Part shown: one piece after another, positions 22,819-29,941 of the stretch
Layout: every line of letters starts with the position of its first letter
Numbering within the stretch: the stretch's first letter is position 1
DNA from: Rhodospirillales bacterium
GTDB lineage: Bacteria > Pseudomonadota > Alphaproteobacteria > Reyranellales > Reyranellaceae
Assembly: GCA_003153415.1 (NCBI GenBank)
Contig: PLYQ01000044.1
Coordinates: 1 to 32,888, forward strand
Length of the DNA stretch: 32,888 bases
Direction of reading: 5' to 3'
The notes under the pieces: generated by a model
What the model was told of the DNA's origin: nothing
Seen by the model: the letters and a program-made list of their open reading frames with translations, nothing else
The model's database searches: none
Program-made: the position numbers and the translations under genes

Positions 22819-22905
22819 TCACAGCCGCAGCAGAATGCGGACCGCAATGGCAGCCAGGCAGAACGCGAACAGACGACGCAATACCACGACAGGGGCGTGC
22901 GCCGA
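22819..22905 (-). pseudogene. Detached last helix of TauE, after an in-frame stop
   Basis: After the TGA at 22906-22908 the same frame stays open for 28 codons: SAHAPVVVLRRLFAFCLAAI then AVRILLRL, ending at TGA 22819-22821. The RRLFAF-plus-hydrophobic helix pattern is the usual C-terminal helix of TauE/SafE permeases, so the upstream stop looks like a nonsense mutation (or read-through site). Confidence 0.7.
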
Positions 22906-23637
22906 TCAGTGGGCAGCGATGGGCGCGACAAAGAGCGCGGGCAGCGAGAGGGCTGCAACGCAGAATACCGCGACCTCGCCGACACTGTCGGCGGGTCGGC
23001 CCGGCATGCTCCAACCCGCACAGAGGAAGGTGACTGTGGCGGGCAGGGCGATCACCAGATTGAACAGGGCCCCGGCGCCGATCGCCCGTCGAATGGGGAA
23101 GGAAAACATCGACAGGACCGGCGTCGACAGCGTGCCGCCCCCGACGCCGACCGACGAGGCGAGCACGCCGACCAGCCACGCCGCGACGTGGGTCCCGACG
23201 CCTTTCAACGGCTGGCGGGTGGAGAACATGTGCTCGCCCAACGCCATCTTGAGGGCGAGCACCGCAGCGACCGCGGCGAAGACGCCGGTCAGGAGCTTTG
23301 CCGGGGCGAAAGGGCCGAGCGCCAGGCCGCCGGCCGTCCCGAAAACCACCGCCGGCAGCCACGACCTGACCAAGGGACGATCGACCGTGCCGGCCCGCCA
23401 GTGTGCGAACGCCGCCGTCAGCGAGGAGATCAGGATGCTGGCCTGCGCCGTACCGACCGCGACGGGCACCGCGATATTCTCCGGGACGTCGATCGCGGCA
23501 AAGACTTCGAGGAGAACCGGCACGGCCACGACCCCGCCGCCGACTCCGAGCAGGCCGGCCAGTAGGCCGATCACGATCCCTGCGACCAGCAGCACAATCC
23601 AGACGATCGTCGGATAGGTCGACAGCAAATCGTGCAC
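22906..23637 (-). CDS. TauE/SafE family anion permease, shortened
   Basis: This multi-helix membrane protein has two repeats of the TauE glycine motif, AGLLGVGGGVVAVPVLLEVF near the start and VGVLASSVGVGGGTLSTPVL in the middle. The family exports sulfite, sulfoacetate or other organosulfur anions. The start is taken as GTG 23637 because GGAG lies five bases upstream; ATG 23664 adds nine residues but has no ribosome site. The frame ends at TGA 22906-22908 after LPALFVAPIAAH, one helix short of the family's normal length, and the missing helix follows in the same frame. The product may be non-functional. It is divergent from the phosphotransferase gene. Confidence 0.85.
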   Translation of the reverse strand: MHDLLSTYPTIVWIVLLVAGIVIGLLAGLLGVGGGVVAVPVLLEVFAAIDVPENIAVPVAVGTAQASILISSLTAAFAHWRAGTVDRPLVRSWLPAVVFGTAGGLALGPFAPAKLLTGVFAAVAAVLALKMALGEHMFSTRQPLKGVGTHVAAWLVGVLASSVGVGGGTLSTPVLSMFSFPIRRAIGAGALFNLVIALPATVTFLCAGWSMPGRPADSVGEVAVFCVAALSLPALFVAPIAAH

Positions 23638-23729
23638 GTAAACTCCGTGCCTGTCGTATTGCATGGCTGGAAGCGGGCGAGCAAACTCGCACCAAGTAAA
23701 CGAGCGTTCAGGGGCTTCGGGAGCAACGA

Positions 23730-24809
23730 TTGGCGAGAAAAGGCGCGGACTACATCGGCACGATGGAAGTGCAGGAGAAGCATCGCTTCGACGAGCTGAA
23801 GCTTAGCCGATTCATGTCCGACCACGTCGCAGGCTTCGTCCCGCCGGTGCGCGCCGAGCAGTTCCGCGGCGGTCAGTCCAACCCGACCTATCGTCTGACC
23901 GACGGAGCCGGCCGTCACTATGTCCTGCGTCGCAAACCGCCGGGCAAGCTCCTGCCGTCGGCCCATGCCGTGGATCGCGAGTTCCGCGTGATCTCCGCCC
24001 TCAACAAAACCAACGTGCCGACGCCGCGGGCATATTCCGTCAGCGAGGACGCTAGCGTGGTCGGCACCGCCTTCTACATCATGGAATATTGCGACGGCCG
24101 CGTGCTGTGGGATCCGCTGCTGCCGGAAGTGCCCAAGGACGGGCGGCTGGCGATCTATCGCGCGAAGTTCGAGGCGCTGGCGCGGCTCCACGCCGTCGAT
24201 TATGCCGCCCTTGGCTTGGCCGACTTCGGCCGCCCCGGCAGTTACGTGGCGCGGCAGATCTCGCGCTGGGGCAAGCAATACAAGGCGTCCGAAACCGAAG
24301 CGATCGAGGCTATGGACAGGCTGCTCGAGTGGCTGCCCGCACATCTGCCCGCCAGCGACGAGACGGTGCTGGTGCACGGCGACTATCGTCTCGACAACAT
24401 GGTCTTCCATTCGAGCGAACCCAGGGTGCTGGGCATCATCGACTGGGAGATTTCGACGCTGGGCGATCCGCTGGCGGAGCTCAGCTATCTCTGCATGCTG
24501 TGGCGGACGCCCAAGGACTGGGGTGGACTCGAGGGCCACGATCTGGCAGCGCTCGGCCTGCCGGGCGAGCAGGATATGGTCGCTTATTACTGCACATTGT
24601 CGAAGCGCGCCGTGCCTGCTGTGGCGCTTTGGGAATTTTACATGGCCTACAATCTCTTTCGCGTGTCGTGCATTCGCCAGGGCGTCTACGCCCGCGCGCT
24701 CGACGGCACGGCGTCCAACGTCCGCGCCGCTGACTCCGGCAAGCTGGTGCGCCCGGCTGCCGAGCTCGGCTGGCGGCTGGTCGAAGGCATCGCCGGGGCC
24801 GCCCTATGA
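23730..24809 (+). CDS. Aminoglycoside phosphotransferase-fold (APH) family protein
   Basis: This 359-residue kinase-fold protein has an N-lobe FRGGQSNPTYRLT with the lysine region YVLRRKPPGKLLPSAHAVDREF, the catalytic loop VLVHGDYRLDNMVF (HGD, N) and the metal motif GIIDWEISTLGDPLAELSYL. This subgroup resembles the ACAD10/11 phosphotransferase domain, which phosphorylates 4-hydroxy fatty acyl-CoAs, and is common near acyl-CoA genes. Antibiotic resistance is unlikely. The start TTG 23730 has GGGAG upstream; ATG 23763 is the alternative. The TetR gene overlaps its stop (ATGA). Confidence 0.85.
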   Translation: MARKGADYIGTMEVQEKHRFDELKLSRFMSDHVAGFVPPVRAEQFRGGQSNPTYRLTDGAGRHYVLRRKPPGKLLPSAHAVDREFRVISALNKTNVPTPRAYSVSEDASVVGTAFYIMEYCDGRVLWDPLLPEVPKDGRLAIYRAKFEALARLHAVDYAALGLADFGRPGSYVARQISRWGKQYKASETEAIEAMDRLLEWLPAHLPASDETVLVHGDYRLDNMVFHSSEPRVLGIIDWEISTLGDPLAELSYLCMLWRTPKDWGGLEGHDLAALGLPGEQDMVAYYCTLSKRAVPAVALWEFYMAYNLFRVSCIRQGVYARALDGTASNVRAADSGKLVRPAAELGWRLVEGIAGAAL

Positions 24810-25453
24810 CGAAGCGCAAGCCGGTCGCTCCAGCCGCACCCGAACGCGAACAGCGCCCGCCGGTCGAGGCGATCCGCGCCGCCGCCTTCAAACAGTTCGC
24901 CGAGCGCGGCTATCCGGTGGTGACGGTGCGCGACATCATGAAGGCCTGCGGCCTGACGCAGGGCGCGCTCTACAACCACTTCAAGTCCAAGGACGAGCTG
25001 CTGCACGACATCATCGCCTCGACCCAGGCCGAGCTGGAACGGCTGTGCCTGCAGGCGGTCGCAGGCGCAGGCGACGATCCGCGCGCCAAGCTCGCCGCCT
25101 TCGTGCGGGTCTATGTCGTGCGCCATTGCCGGCTGCGGGTCGAGGCGTTGGTTGCCAATCGCGAGATCGGCTGGCTCGACGCCGAGCATGTCGCCGACAT
25201 CCGCCGTAGCCGGCGCGCGATTCGCGACATCCTGGTCGGCATTCTGGCGCGGGGCGTCGAACGCGGCGTGTTCAATCCGCCGCAGCTCGACGGGCGCCGC
25301 GATCTCAAGGCGGTGTCCATGGCGTTGCTCGATCAATGTACCCATGTCTCCATGTGGTATCTGCCCGGCGGACGGCTGGGCGAGGAGCAGATGGCCGGGC
25401 TCTACGCCGAAATGGCGCTGCGTTCGGTCGGAGCCAAGACACAAACGACCTGA
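24806..25453 (+). CDS. TetR family transcriptional regulator
   Basis: This 215-residue regulator has a TetR N-terminal helix-turn-helix (about 19-66): AFKQFAERGYPVVTVRDIMKACGL followed by TQGALYNHFKSKDELL. The C-terminal ligand domain is all-helical, with FVRVYVVRHCRLRVEALVAN. TetR proteins of this kind often sense acyl-CoAs. It is translationally coupled to the phosphotransferase and is followed 33 bases later by the C13 peptidase gene. Its operator was not identified near its own operon; the dyad at 27905-27933 is a distant candidate only. Confidence 0.9.
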   Translation: MTKRKPVAPAAPEREQRPPVEAIRAAAFKQFAERGYPVVTVRDIMKACGLTQGALYNHFKSKDELLHDIIASTQAELERLCLQAVAGAGDDPRAKLAAFVRVYVVRHCRLRVEALVANREIGWLDAEHVADIRRSRRAIRDILVGILARGVERGVFNPPQLDGRRDLKAVSMALLDQCTHVSMWYLPGGRLGEEQMAGLYAEMALRSVGAKTQTT

Positions 25454-25486
25454 CAGTTGGCGGCCTGAGTATTGGAGTAGTCGGAG

Positions 25487-26254
25487 ATGTTGCTGCGCGT
25501 TGCGGCCGTTCTCGCCGGTCTGTTTGTCGCCGGCTGTGAGCCGACGATGACCGTCGACGCGCCGTCTCCAGTCGGCCAGACCGCGACGCTTGTCGCGCCG
25601 ACGCAGAACGTACCCGCCAATCGCTGGCGCGCTGTGCTGGTTGCCGGCGACAACAGCAGTCCGGCATTCGACAACGGCATCGAATCGCTGCGCGAGCGGC
25701 TGACGGCGGCCGGCGTGCGCGACATCAAGCTCTTGTCGGCCGATCCGGGGCGCGTCGCCGGCGGCCAGCTCGCCAGCTCGATCAACGTGCGCCATGCGGT
25801 GGGCAGCGGCGGCGGGGAGGCCTGCCTTGCCTTCGTCACCAGCCACGGCGAGGAACGCGGCTTCTTCCTGCGGGTCGATCGCCGCTTGTTTGGGCCGGCG
25901 TTGCTCGACCAGGCCCTGACCGAGGGCTGCGGCGCGGTGCCGACCGTCGTGGTGGTGTCGGCCTGCCACAGCGGCACTTTCATCGACAATCAGATGCGCA
26001 AGCCCAACCGGGTGATCCTGACGGCAGCCGCCACGGACCGCACCAGCTTCGGCTGCGGCTCGGATGACGAGTTCACCTATTACGACCGCTGCCTGCTGCA
26101 GCAGTTCGACGAGGCCACGACCTGGCGCGGCCTGGCGCTGGCCACCAGGTCGTGCGTCGAGGGCCTCGAGCGGCGGCTGGGCGTGCGTCCGCCCTCGATG
26201 CCGCAGCTCTTCGTCGGCGCGGCGGTCGCTGACCTGCGCCTGCCGGGACGATGA
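25487..26254 (+). CDS. C13 (legumain/caspase-fold) cysteine peptidase lipoprotein
   Basis: The 255-residue product starts with a lipoprotein signal MLLRVAAVLAGLFVAGC; lipobox VAGC makes Cys17 the lipid site. The mature part has a caspase-like Rossmann fold: WRAVLVAGDNSSPAFDNGIE (about 47-66), the catalytic histidine in FVTSHGEERGFFL (His120) and the nucleophile in VVVVSACHSGTF (Cys160). This His-Gly ... Ala-Cys-x-Ser-Gly pair is the C13 signature shared with legumain and GPI transamidase. Bacterial C13 proteins are known by sequence, but their targets are not. It would act at the outer-membrane face or in the periplasm. It may share the TetR transcript. The stop is seven bases from the convergent RidA stop. 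Confidence 0.88.
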   Translation: MLLRVAAVLAGLFVAGCEPTMTVDAPSPVGQTATLVAPTQNVPANRWRAVLVAGDNSSPAFDNGIESLRERLTAAGVRDIKLLSADPGRVAGGQLASSINVRHAVGSGGGEACLAFVTSHGEERGFFLRVDRRLFGPALLDQALTEGCGAVPTVVVVSACHSGTFIDNQMRKPNRVILTAAATDRTSFGCGSDDEFTYYDRCLLQQFDEATTWRGLALATRSCVEGLERRLGVRPPSMPQLFVGAAVADLRLPGR

Positions 26255-26261
26255 GGAAGTT

Positions 26262-26651
26262 CTAGCCGCCGATCACCGCAGTGAAATCGCAAGTCACATG
26301 GTTGGGGTTGTTGGCAGGCAGAGCGAGCGTGTGGCGCGCCGGCCGGGACTCGGCGTCGGGAAACATCTTCGACCATTCGCCGTTCAGCATCTTGCGGCCG
26401 ACGGCCGGATCCTTGACCCAAAAATTGACCTTGATGATGTCGTCGACGGTGCCGCCCGCCGCTTCGACGCACAGCCTGATCTGCTTGAAGATGTTGGCGA
26501 TCTGCGCCTCGGCCTCGGGCGGCACGGCGCCCGTCGCGGGATCCCTGGGGCCGATGATACTCGACATCAGGATGTTGCCGATGCGGCTGGCATTGGGAAT
26601 TGGGTTCTCGTGCTTGAAGCCGGCATAGTTGATGCTCTTGCGCTTGGCCAT
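26262..26651 (-). CDS. RidA (YjgF/YER057c/UK114) family protein
   Basis: This 129-residue RidA-like protein has NPIPNASRIGNILMSSIIGP at the start, an internal AQIANIFKQIRLCVEAAG and the closing SRPARHTLALPANNPNHVTCDF. RidA trimers hydrolyse reactive enamines and imines; the conserved arginine in the RPAR segment is present. The start is ATG 26651, with AGGAGAG upstream. It follows the solute-binding protein gene by 26 bases, as RidA-like genes often do in amino-acid or amide uptake operons. Confidence 0.88.
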   Translation of the reverse strand: MAKRKSINYAGFKHENPIPNASRIGNILMSSIIGPRDPATGAVPPEAEAQIANIFKQIRLCVEAAGGTVDDIIKVNFWVKDPAVGRKMLNGEWSKMFPDAESRPARHTLALPANNPNHVTCDFTAVIGG

Positions 26652-26677
26652 GTCTCGTCTCTCCTGTTGCGATCCGT

Positions 26678-27892
26678 TTACTTGACGCGGGCGCTCAGCA
26701 GCTCGCCGAACACCTCGAAGCGCTCGCCGGTGAAGCGCTGCAGCGCCATCTCTTCCATCGGCTGGTAGTCGGTCGGGCTGGTATTCATCATGATGCCCTT
26801 GAGCAGCATGGGGGGATGGAAATCTTTGAGGTTGGCCGCCTGCTTCATGACGTTCTCGCGCGTGACGTTGTCGCCACACTGCTTCAGCACCTGGACCATG
26901 GTTTGGGCCTGCACGTAGCCCACCACGTTCTGCGGATCCTCGAGGCTGCCGGACGGAAAATACTTCTTCATCCAGGCCACCCAGGCCTGGAACTCAGGAT
27001 CGTCCGTCAATTTCGGATCGGTCGGGTCCTTCACGAACGCCGCCGAGATGATGCCCTTTGAGGCCTCGACGCCAGCCGGCCGCATCACGATGCCGATCGA
27101 GGCCGCGGGATTGTCGATGAACTGAGTAGGCTTCCAGCCGAGCTCGTACGCCTTGCGGATCGCCTGCACGGCGAATTTCGGCGTGGAGATGTTGAGGAAG
27201 ACATTGGCCTTGGTCGAGGCGAGGTCGATGATCTGCGAATCGACGGTGGCGTCGGTGACCTCGTAGCTCACTTCGCGCACCATTATGCCGGCTGCCTTGT
27301 CACCCAGGCGTTCGCGGAAGCCCTTGAGGAAATCCTTGCCGAAGTCGTCGTTCTGGTAGAGCACTGCCACCTTGGGATCCTTGATCTCCTTCAGGACATA
27401 GGTGGCGTAGATGCTGGCCTCCGCCGTATAGATCGGCGTCAAGGTCATCGTGTAGGGGAAGTTCTTCGGATCGTTCCAGCGGCTGGCACCCGACGCCAGG
27501 AAGAGCTGCGGCACCTTCTTGGCGTTGAGGTACTTCTGGACGGAGGCATTGGTCGACGTGCCGAGCGAGCCCGACATCGCCAGCACTTGGTCGTCCTCGA
27601 TGAGCTTGCGCGTCTGCTCGACCGTCTTGGGCGGGCTGAAGCCGTCGTCGAGCGAGATCATGGTGATCTTGCGCCCGTTCACGCCGCCCTGCTCGTTGAC
27701 CATGGCGAAATAGGCGATCTCGGCCTTGGCCAGCGTAATGAAGCCCGACAACGGCCCGCTATAGGGCATGGTCTGGCCAAGCTTGATCTCGGTGTCCGAC
27801 GCGCCCGGATCGTATTTCTTCTGGGCGCCCGCCGGCAGGGCGAGCAAGGCCAGTGACAGGAACGCCGTTACCGCTACGCGGATACTAGCCAT
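26678..27892 (-). CDS. ABC transporter substrate-binding protein (branched-chain amino acid type)
   Basis: This 404-residue type I periplasmic binding protein (Peripla_BP_6) has a signal peptide (residues 1-23, ending AGA) and then the family start TEIKLGQTMPYSGPLSGFIT. It continues with NEQGGVNGRKITMISLDDGF, PKVAVLYQNDDFGKDFLKGF and a C-terminal domain ending FTGERFEVFGELL. It would bind amino acids, amides or aromatic acids and hand them to a Liv-type ABC transporter. No permease or ATPase genes are near, so it is an orphan component. It starts at ATG 27892 behind GGGAGG and diverges from the enoyl-CoA hydratase gene. Confidence 0.92.
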   Translation of the reverse strand: MASIRVAVTAFLSLALLALPAGAQKKYDPGASDTEIKLGQTMPYSGPLSGFITLAKAEIAYFAMVNEQGGVNGRKITMISLDDGFSPPKTVEQTRKLIEDDQVLAMSGSLGTSTNASVQKYLNAKKVPQLFLASGASRWNDPKNFPYTMTLTPIYTAEASIYATYVLKEIKDPKVAVLYQNDDFGKDFLKGFRERLGDKAAGIMVREVSYEVTDATVDSQIIDLASTKANVFLNISTPKFAVQAIRKAYELGWKPTQFIDNPAASIGIVMRPAGVEASKGIISAAFVKDPTDPKLTDDPEFQAWVAWMKKYFPSGSLEDPQNVVGYVQAQTMVQVLKQCGDNVTRENVMKQAANLKDFHPPMLLKGIMMNTSPTDYQPMEEMALQRFTGERFEVFGELLSARVK

Positions 27893-27904
27893 GGTTTCCT
27901 CCCG

Positions 27905-27933
27905 ATTTTGTCGGTTAGCATGGCATACAAAAT
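27905..27933. promoter_or_regulatory. Perfect dyad in a 52-bp divergent promoter region
   Basis: ATTTTGT (27905-27911) and ACAAAAT (27927-27933) are perfect inverted arms with a 15-bp spacer. They lie between the binding-protein start and the enoyl-CoA hydratase ribosome site (AGGAGGAGACG). AT-rich arms in GC-rich DNA at a divergent promoter suggest an operator controlling both genes. No regulator is adjacent. Confidence 0.5.
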
Positions 27934-27944
27934 AGGAGGAGACG

Positions 27945-28727
27945 ATGGCGCTGGTGAATTACGAGCGTGACGGCCAGGTCGTCACGCTGACGCTCAATCG
28001 TCCGGAGAAGCTCAACGCCTTCTCGGACGAGCTGGTTGGCGCGCTGGGCGATGCGCTGCATCGCTTCGATACCGAGGACGAGGCGCATATCGCCATCCTG
28101 CACGGCACCGGGCGCGCCTTTTCTAGCGGCGCCGACGTCCAGCAGCGCCAACTGCGCAGCCGCGAGGAGTTTCTGAAACTCGGCGGGCCGCAGGGCAGGG
28201 GCACGCACTCCTCCGATCTGCTGACCAAGGCAGTGAACTGGAAGCCGGTGATCGCCGCCGCGCACGGCTATGTGTTGGGGCTTTCGGTCGGCATCGTGCT
28301 GGAGTGCGACCTGATCGTGGCCGAGGAAGGCACGAAGTTCCAGATCACTGAAACCTCGCGCGGCCTGGGCGCGGGAAAGTACTGGGCCCTCATGCACTAT
28401 CGCGGCGGCGGCGCCTTCACCATGGAGGCGGCGCTGACCGGTCGCTTCTTCACGGCCGAGGAGGCTTTCAAGGCCAACTTGATCAATCGCGTGGCGCCCA
28501 AGGGCAAATACCTCGACGTCGCGCGCGATTTGGCGAACGAAGTGATCAAGAACCCGCCGCTCAGCGTCCGTTCCACCGTGCGCATGCGCCGCCACTTCAT
28601 GAACCAGCTTAGCCGCGAGGTCATGTTCCAGACGGCGCCGGAGCGACTCTATCTCACCGAGGATTTCCACGAAGCGGCCAAGGCCTTCACCGAGAAGCGC
28701 AAGCCGGGCAAATTCAAGGGTCGATAG
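27945..28727 (+). CDS. Enoyl-CoA hydratase/isomerase family protein
   Basis: This 260-residue crotonase-fold protein has TLTLNRPEKLNAFS near 15-26, oxyanion-hole segment AFSSGADV near 58-65, and AHGYVLGLSVGIVLECD near 106-122. In hydratases the second oxyanion and first catalytic segment is GGGCE; here the position of the first glutamate is Gly116, while the second survives as Glu136 (FQITETSRG). Loss of one glutamate often marks isomerases, hydrolases or other crotonase reactions rather than true hydratases. A strong AGGAGGAGA site precedes ATG 27945. The MetE-like gene follows after two bases. Confidence 0.88.
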   Translation: MALVNYERDGQVVTLTLNRPEKLNAFSDELVGALGDALHRFDTEDEAHIAILHGTGRAFSSGADVQQRQLRSREEFLKLGGPQGRGTHSSDLLTKAVNWKPVIAAAHGYVLGLSVGIVLECDLIVAEEGTKFQITETSRGLGAGKYWALMHYRGGGAFTMEAALTGRFFTAEEAFKANLINRVAPKGKYLDVARDLANEVIKNPPLSVRSTVRMRRHFMNQLSREVMFQTAPERLYLTEDFHEAAKAFTEKRKPGKFKGR

Positions 28728-28729
28728 AC

Positions 28730-29941
28730 ATGAGAAAAAGCAGCGATCGCATTCTGACCAGCCACGCCGGCAGCCTGCCGCGACCCGACAGTCTGATCGA
28801 GGCCAATCATCAGCGCGAGGCCGGCAAGGTCGACGAGGCAGCCTTCCAGAAATCGCTGACCGCGTCGGTGGCCGACGTCGTGAAGCGCCAGGTGGCGGCC
28901 GGCATTGCGGTGCCGGGCGACGGCGAATACGGCAAGTCGATGGGCTCGAAGGTCAACTATCGCGCCTGGTGGAGCTACTCATTCGAACGGCTGAGCGGGC
29001 TCAAGATCGAGGATATCGATCGCGATACTCTGCCGATCCACCGCTCGACGCCGGGCAACCCGGTGCTCTCGACCTTCGCCGACCGGCGCGACCGCGCACG
29101 CTTTGCGGCGGCCTACTCCGATCCCGACTCAGGCATCACCACCGGCCCGCGTCCGAACAATTGGCCGTTCGCGGTCGAACGGGTGAGCTACACCGGCAAG
29201 GCCGCGATTGCCGCCGACATCGCGAACTTCAAGGCGGCACTCGCGGCCAACAAGGTGAGCGAGGGCTTCATGACCTCGATCGGACCGGCGAGCTGCGCGC
29301 GCATCGGCAATCGCTTCTACAAGAGCGACGACGAGTTCGTCTTCGCCTGCGCCGATGCCATGCGCGAGGAATACAAGGCGATCGTCGATGCCGGCCTCAT
29401 CCTGCAGATCGACGATCCAGCGATCGCCGAAAACTTCGACCAGATCAATCCCGCGCCGACGCCCGAGGACTATCGCAAATTCACCCTGCCCAAGGTCGAG
29501 GCGCTGAACCACGCGCTGCGTGGCCTGCCCAAGGATCGCGTGCGCTTTCACCTGTGCTGGGGCAGTTGGCACGGCCCACACACCACCGACATCGCCATGC
29601 GCGACATCGTCGAGGTCATGCTCAAGATAGATGCCGGCGGCTATTCCTTCGAAGCGGGCAACGTGCGCCACGAGCACGAATGGGCGGTCTGGAAGGACAC
29701 CAAGCTGGCCGACGACAAGCTGATCCTGCCGGGCGTGGTGAGCCATGCCACCAACGTGGTCGAGCATCCCGAACTGGTGGCCGAACGCATCGGCCGATTC
29801 ACCCGGCTGGTCGGCCGCGAGCGCGTGATCGCCTCGACCGATTGCGGACTGGGTGGCCGCGTCCATCGCGATATCGCCTGGGCCAAGCTCGAGACCCTGG
29901 CCCAGGGCGCGGCAATCGCCAGCAAGCAACTCTGGTCCTAG
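28730..29941 (+). CDS. MetE-like cobalamin-independent methyltransferase
   Basis: This 403-residue protein corresponds to the C-terminal catalytic domain of methionine synthase MetE (UROD/MetE-like TIM barrel). Zinc ligands are visible: FHLCWGSWH (His274, Cys276), YSFEAGNVRHE (Glu308) and STDCGLGG (Cys372). It begins RILTSHAGSLPRP, typical of stand-alone members. Full MetE has an N-terminal folate-binding half of similar size, absent here, so the methyl donor is probably not polyglutamyl folate. Stand-alone proteins act as core methionine synthases or as methyl- or alkyl-transferases in catabolism. It lies two bases after the crotonase gene, and its stop overlaps the convergent synthetase by four bases. 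Confidence 0.88.
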   Translation: MRKSSDRILTSHAGSLPRPDSLIEANHQREAGKVDEAAFQKSLTASVADVVKRQVAAGIAVPGDGEYGKSMGSKVNYRAWWSYSFERLSGLKIEDIDRDTLPIHRSTPGNPVLSTFADRRDRARFAAAYSDPDSGITTGPRPNNWPFAVERVSYTGKAAIAADIANFKAALAANKVSEGFMTSIGPASCARIGNRFYKSDDEFVFACADAMREEYKAIVDAGLILQIDDPAIAENFDQINPAPTPEDYRKFTLPKVEALNHALRGLPKDRVRFHLCWGSWHGPHTTDIAMRDIVEVMLKIDAGGYSFEAGNVRHEHEWAVWKDTKLADDKLILPGVVSHATNVVEHPELVAERIGRFTRLVGRERVIASTDCGLGGRVHRDIAWAKLETLAQGAAIASKQLWS

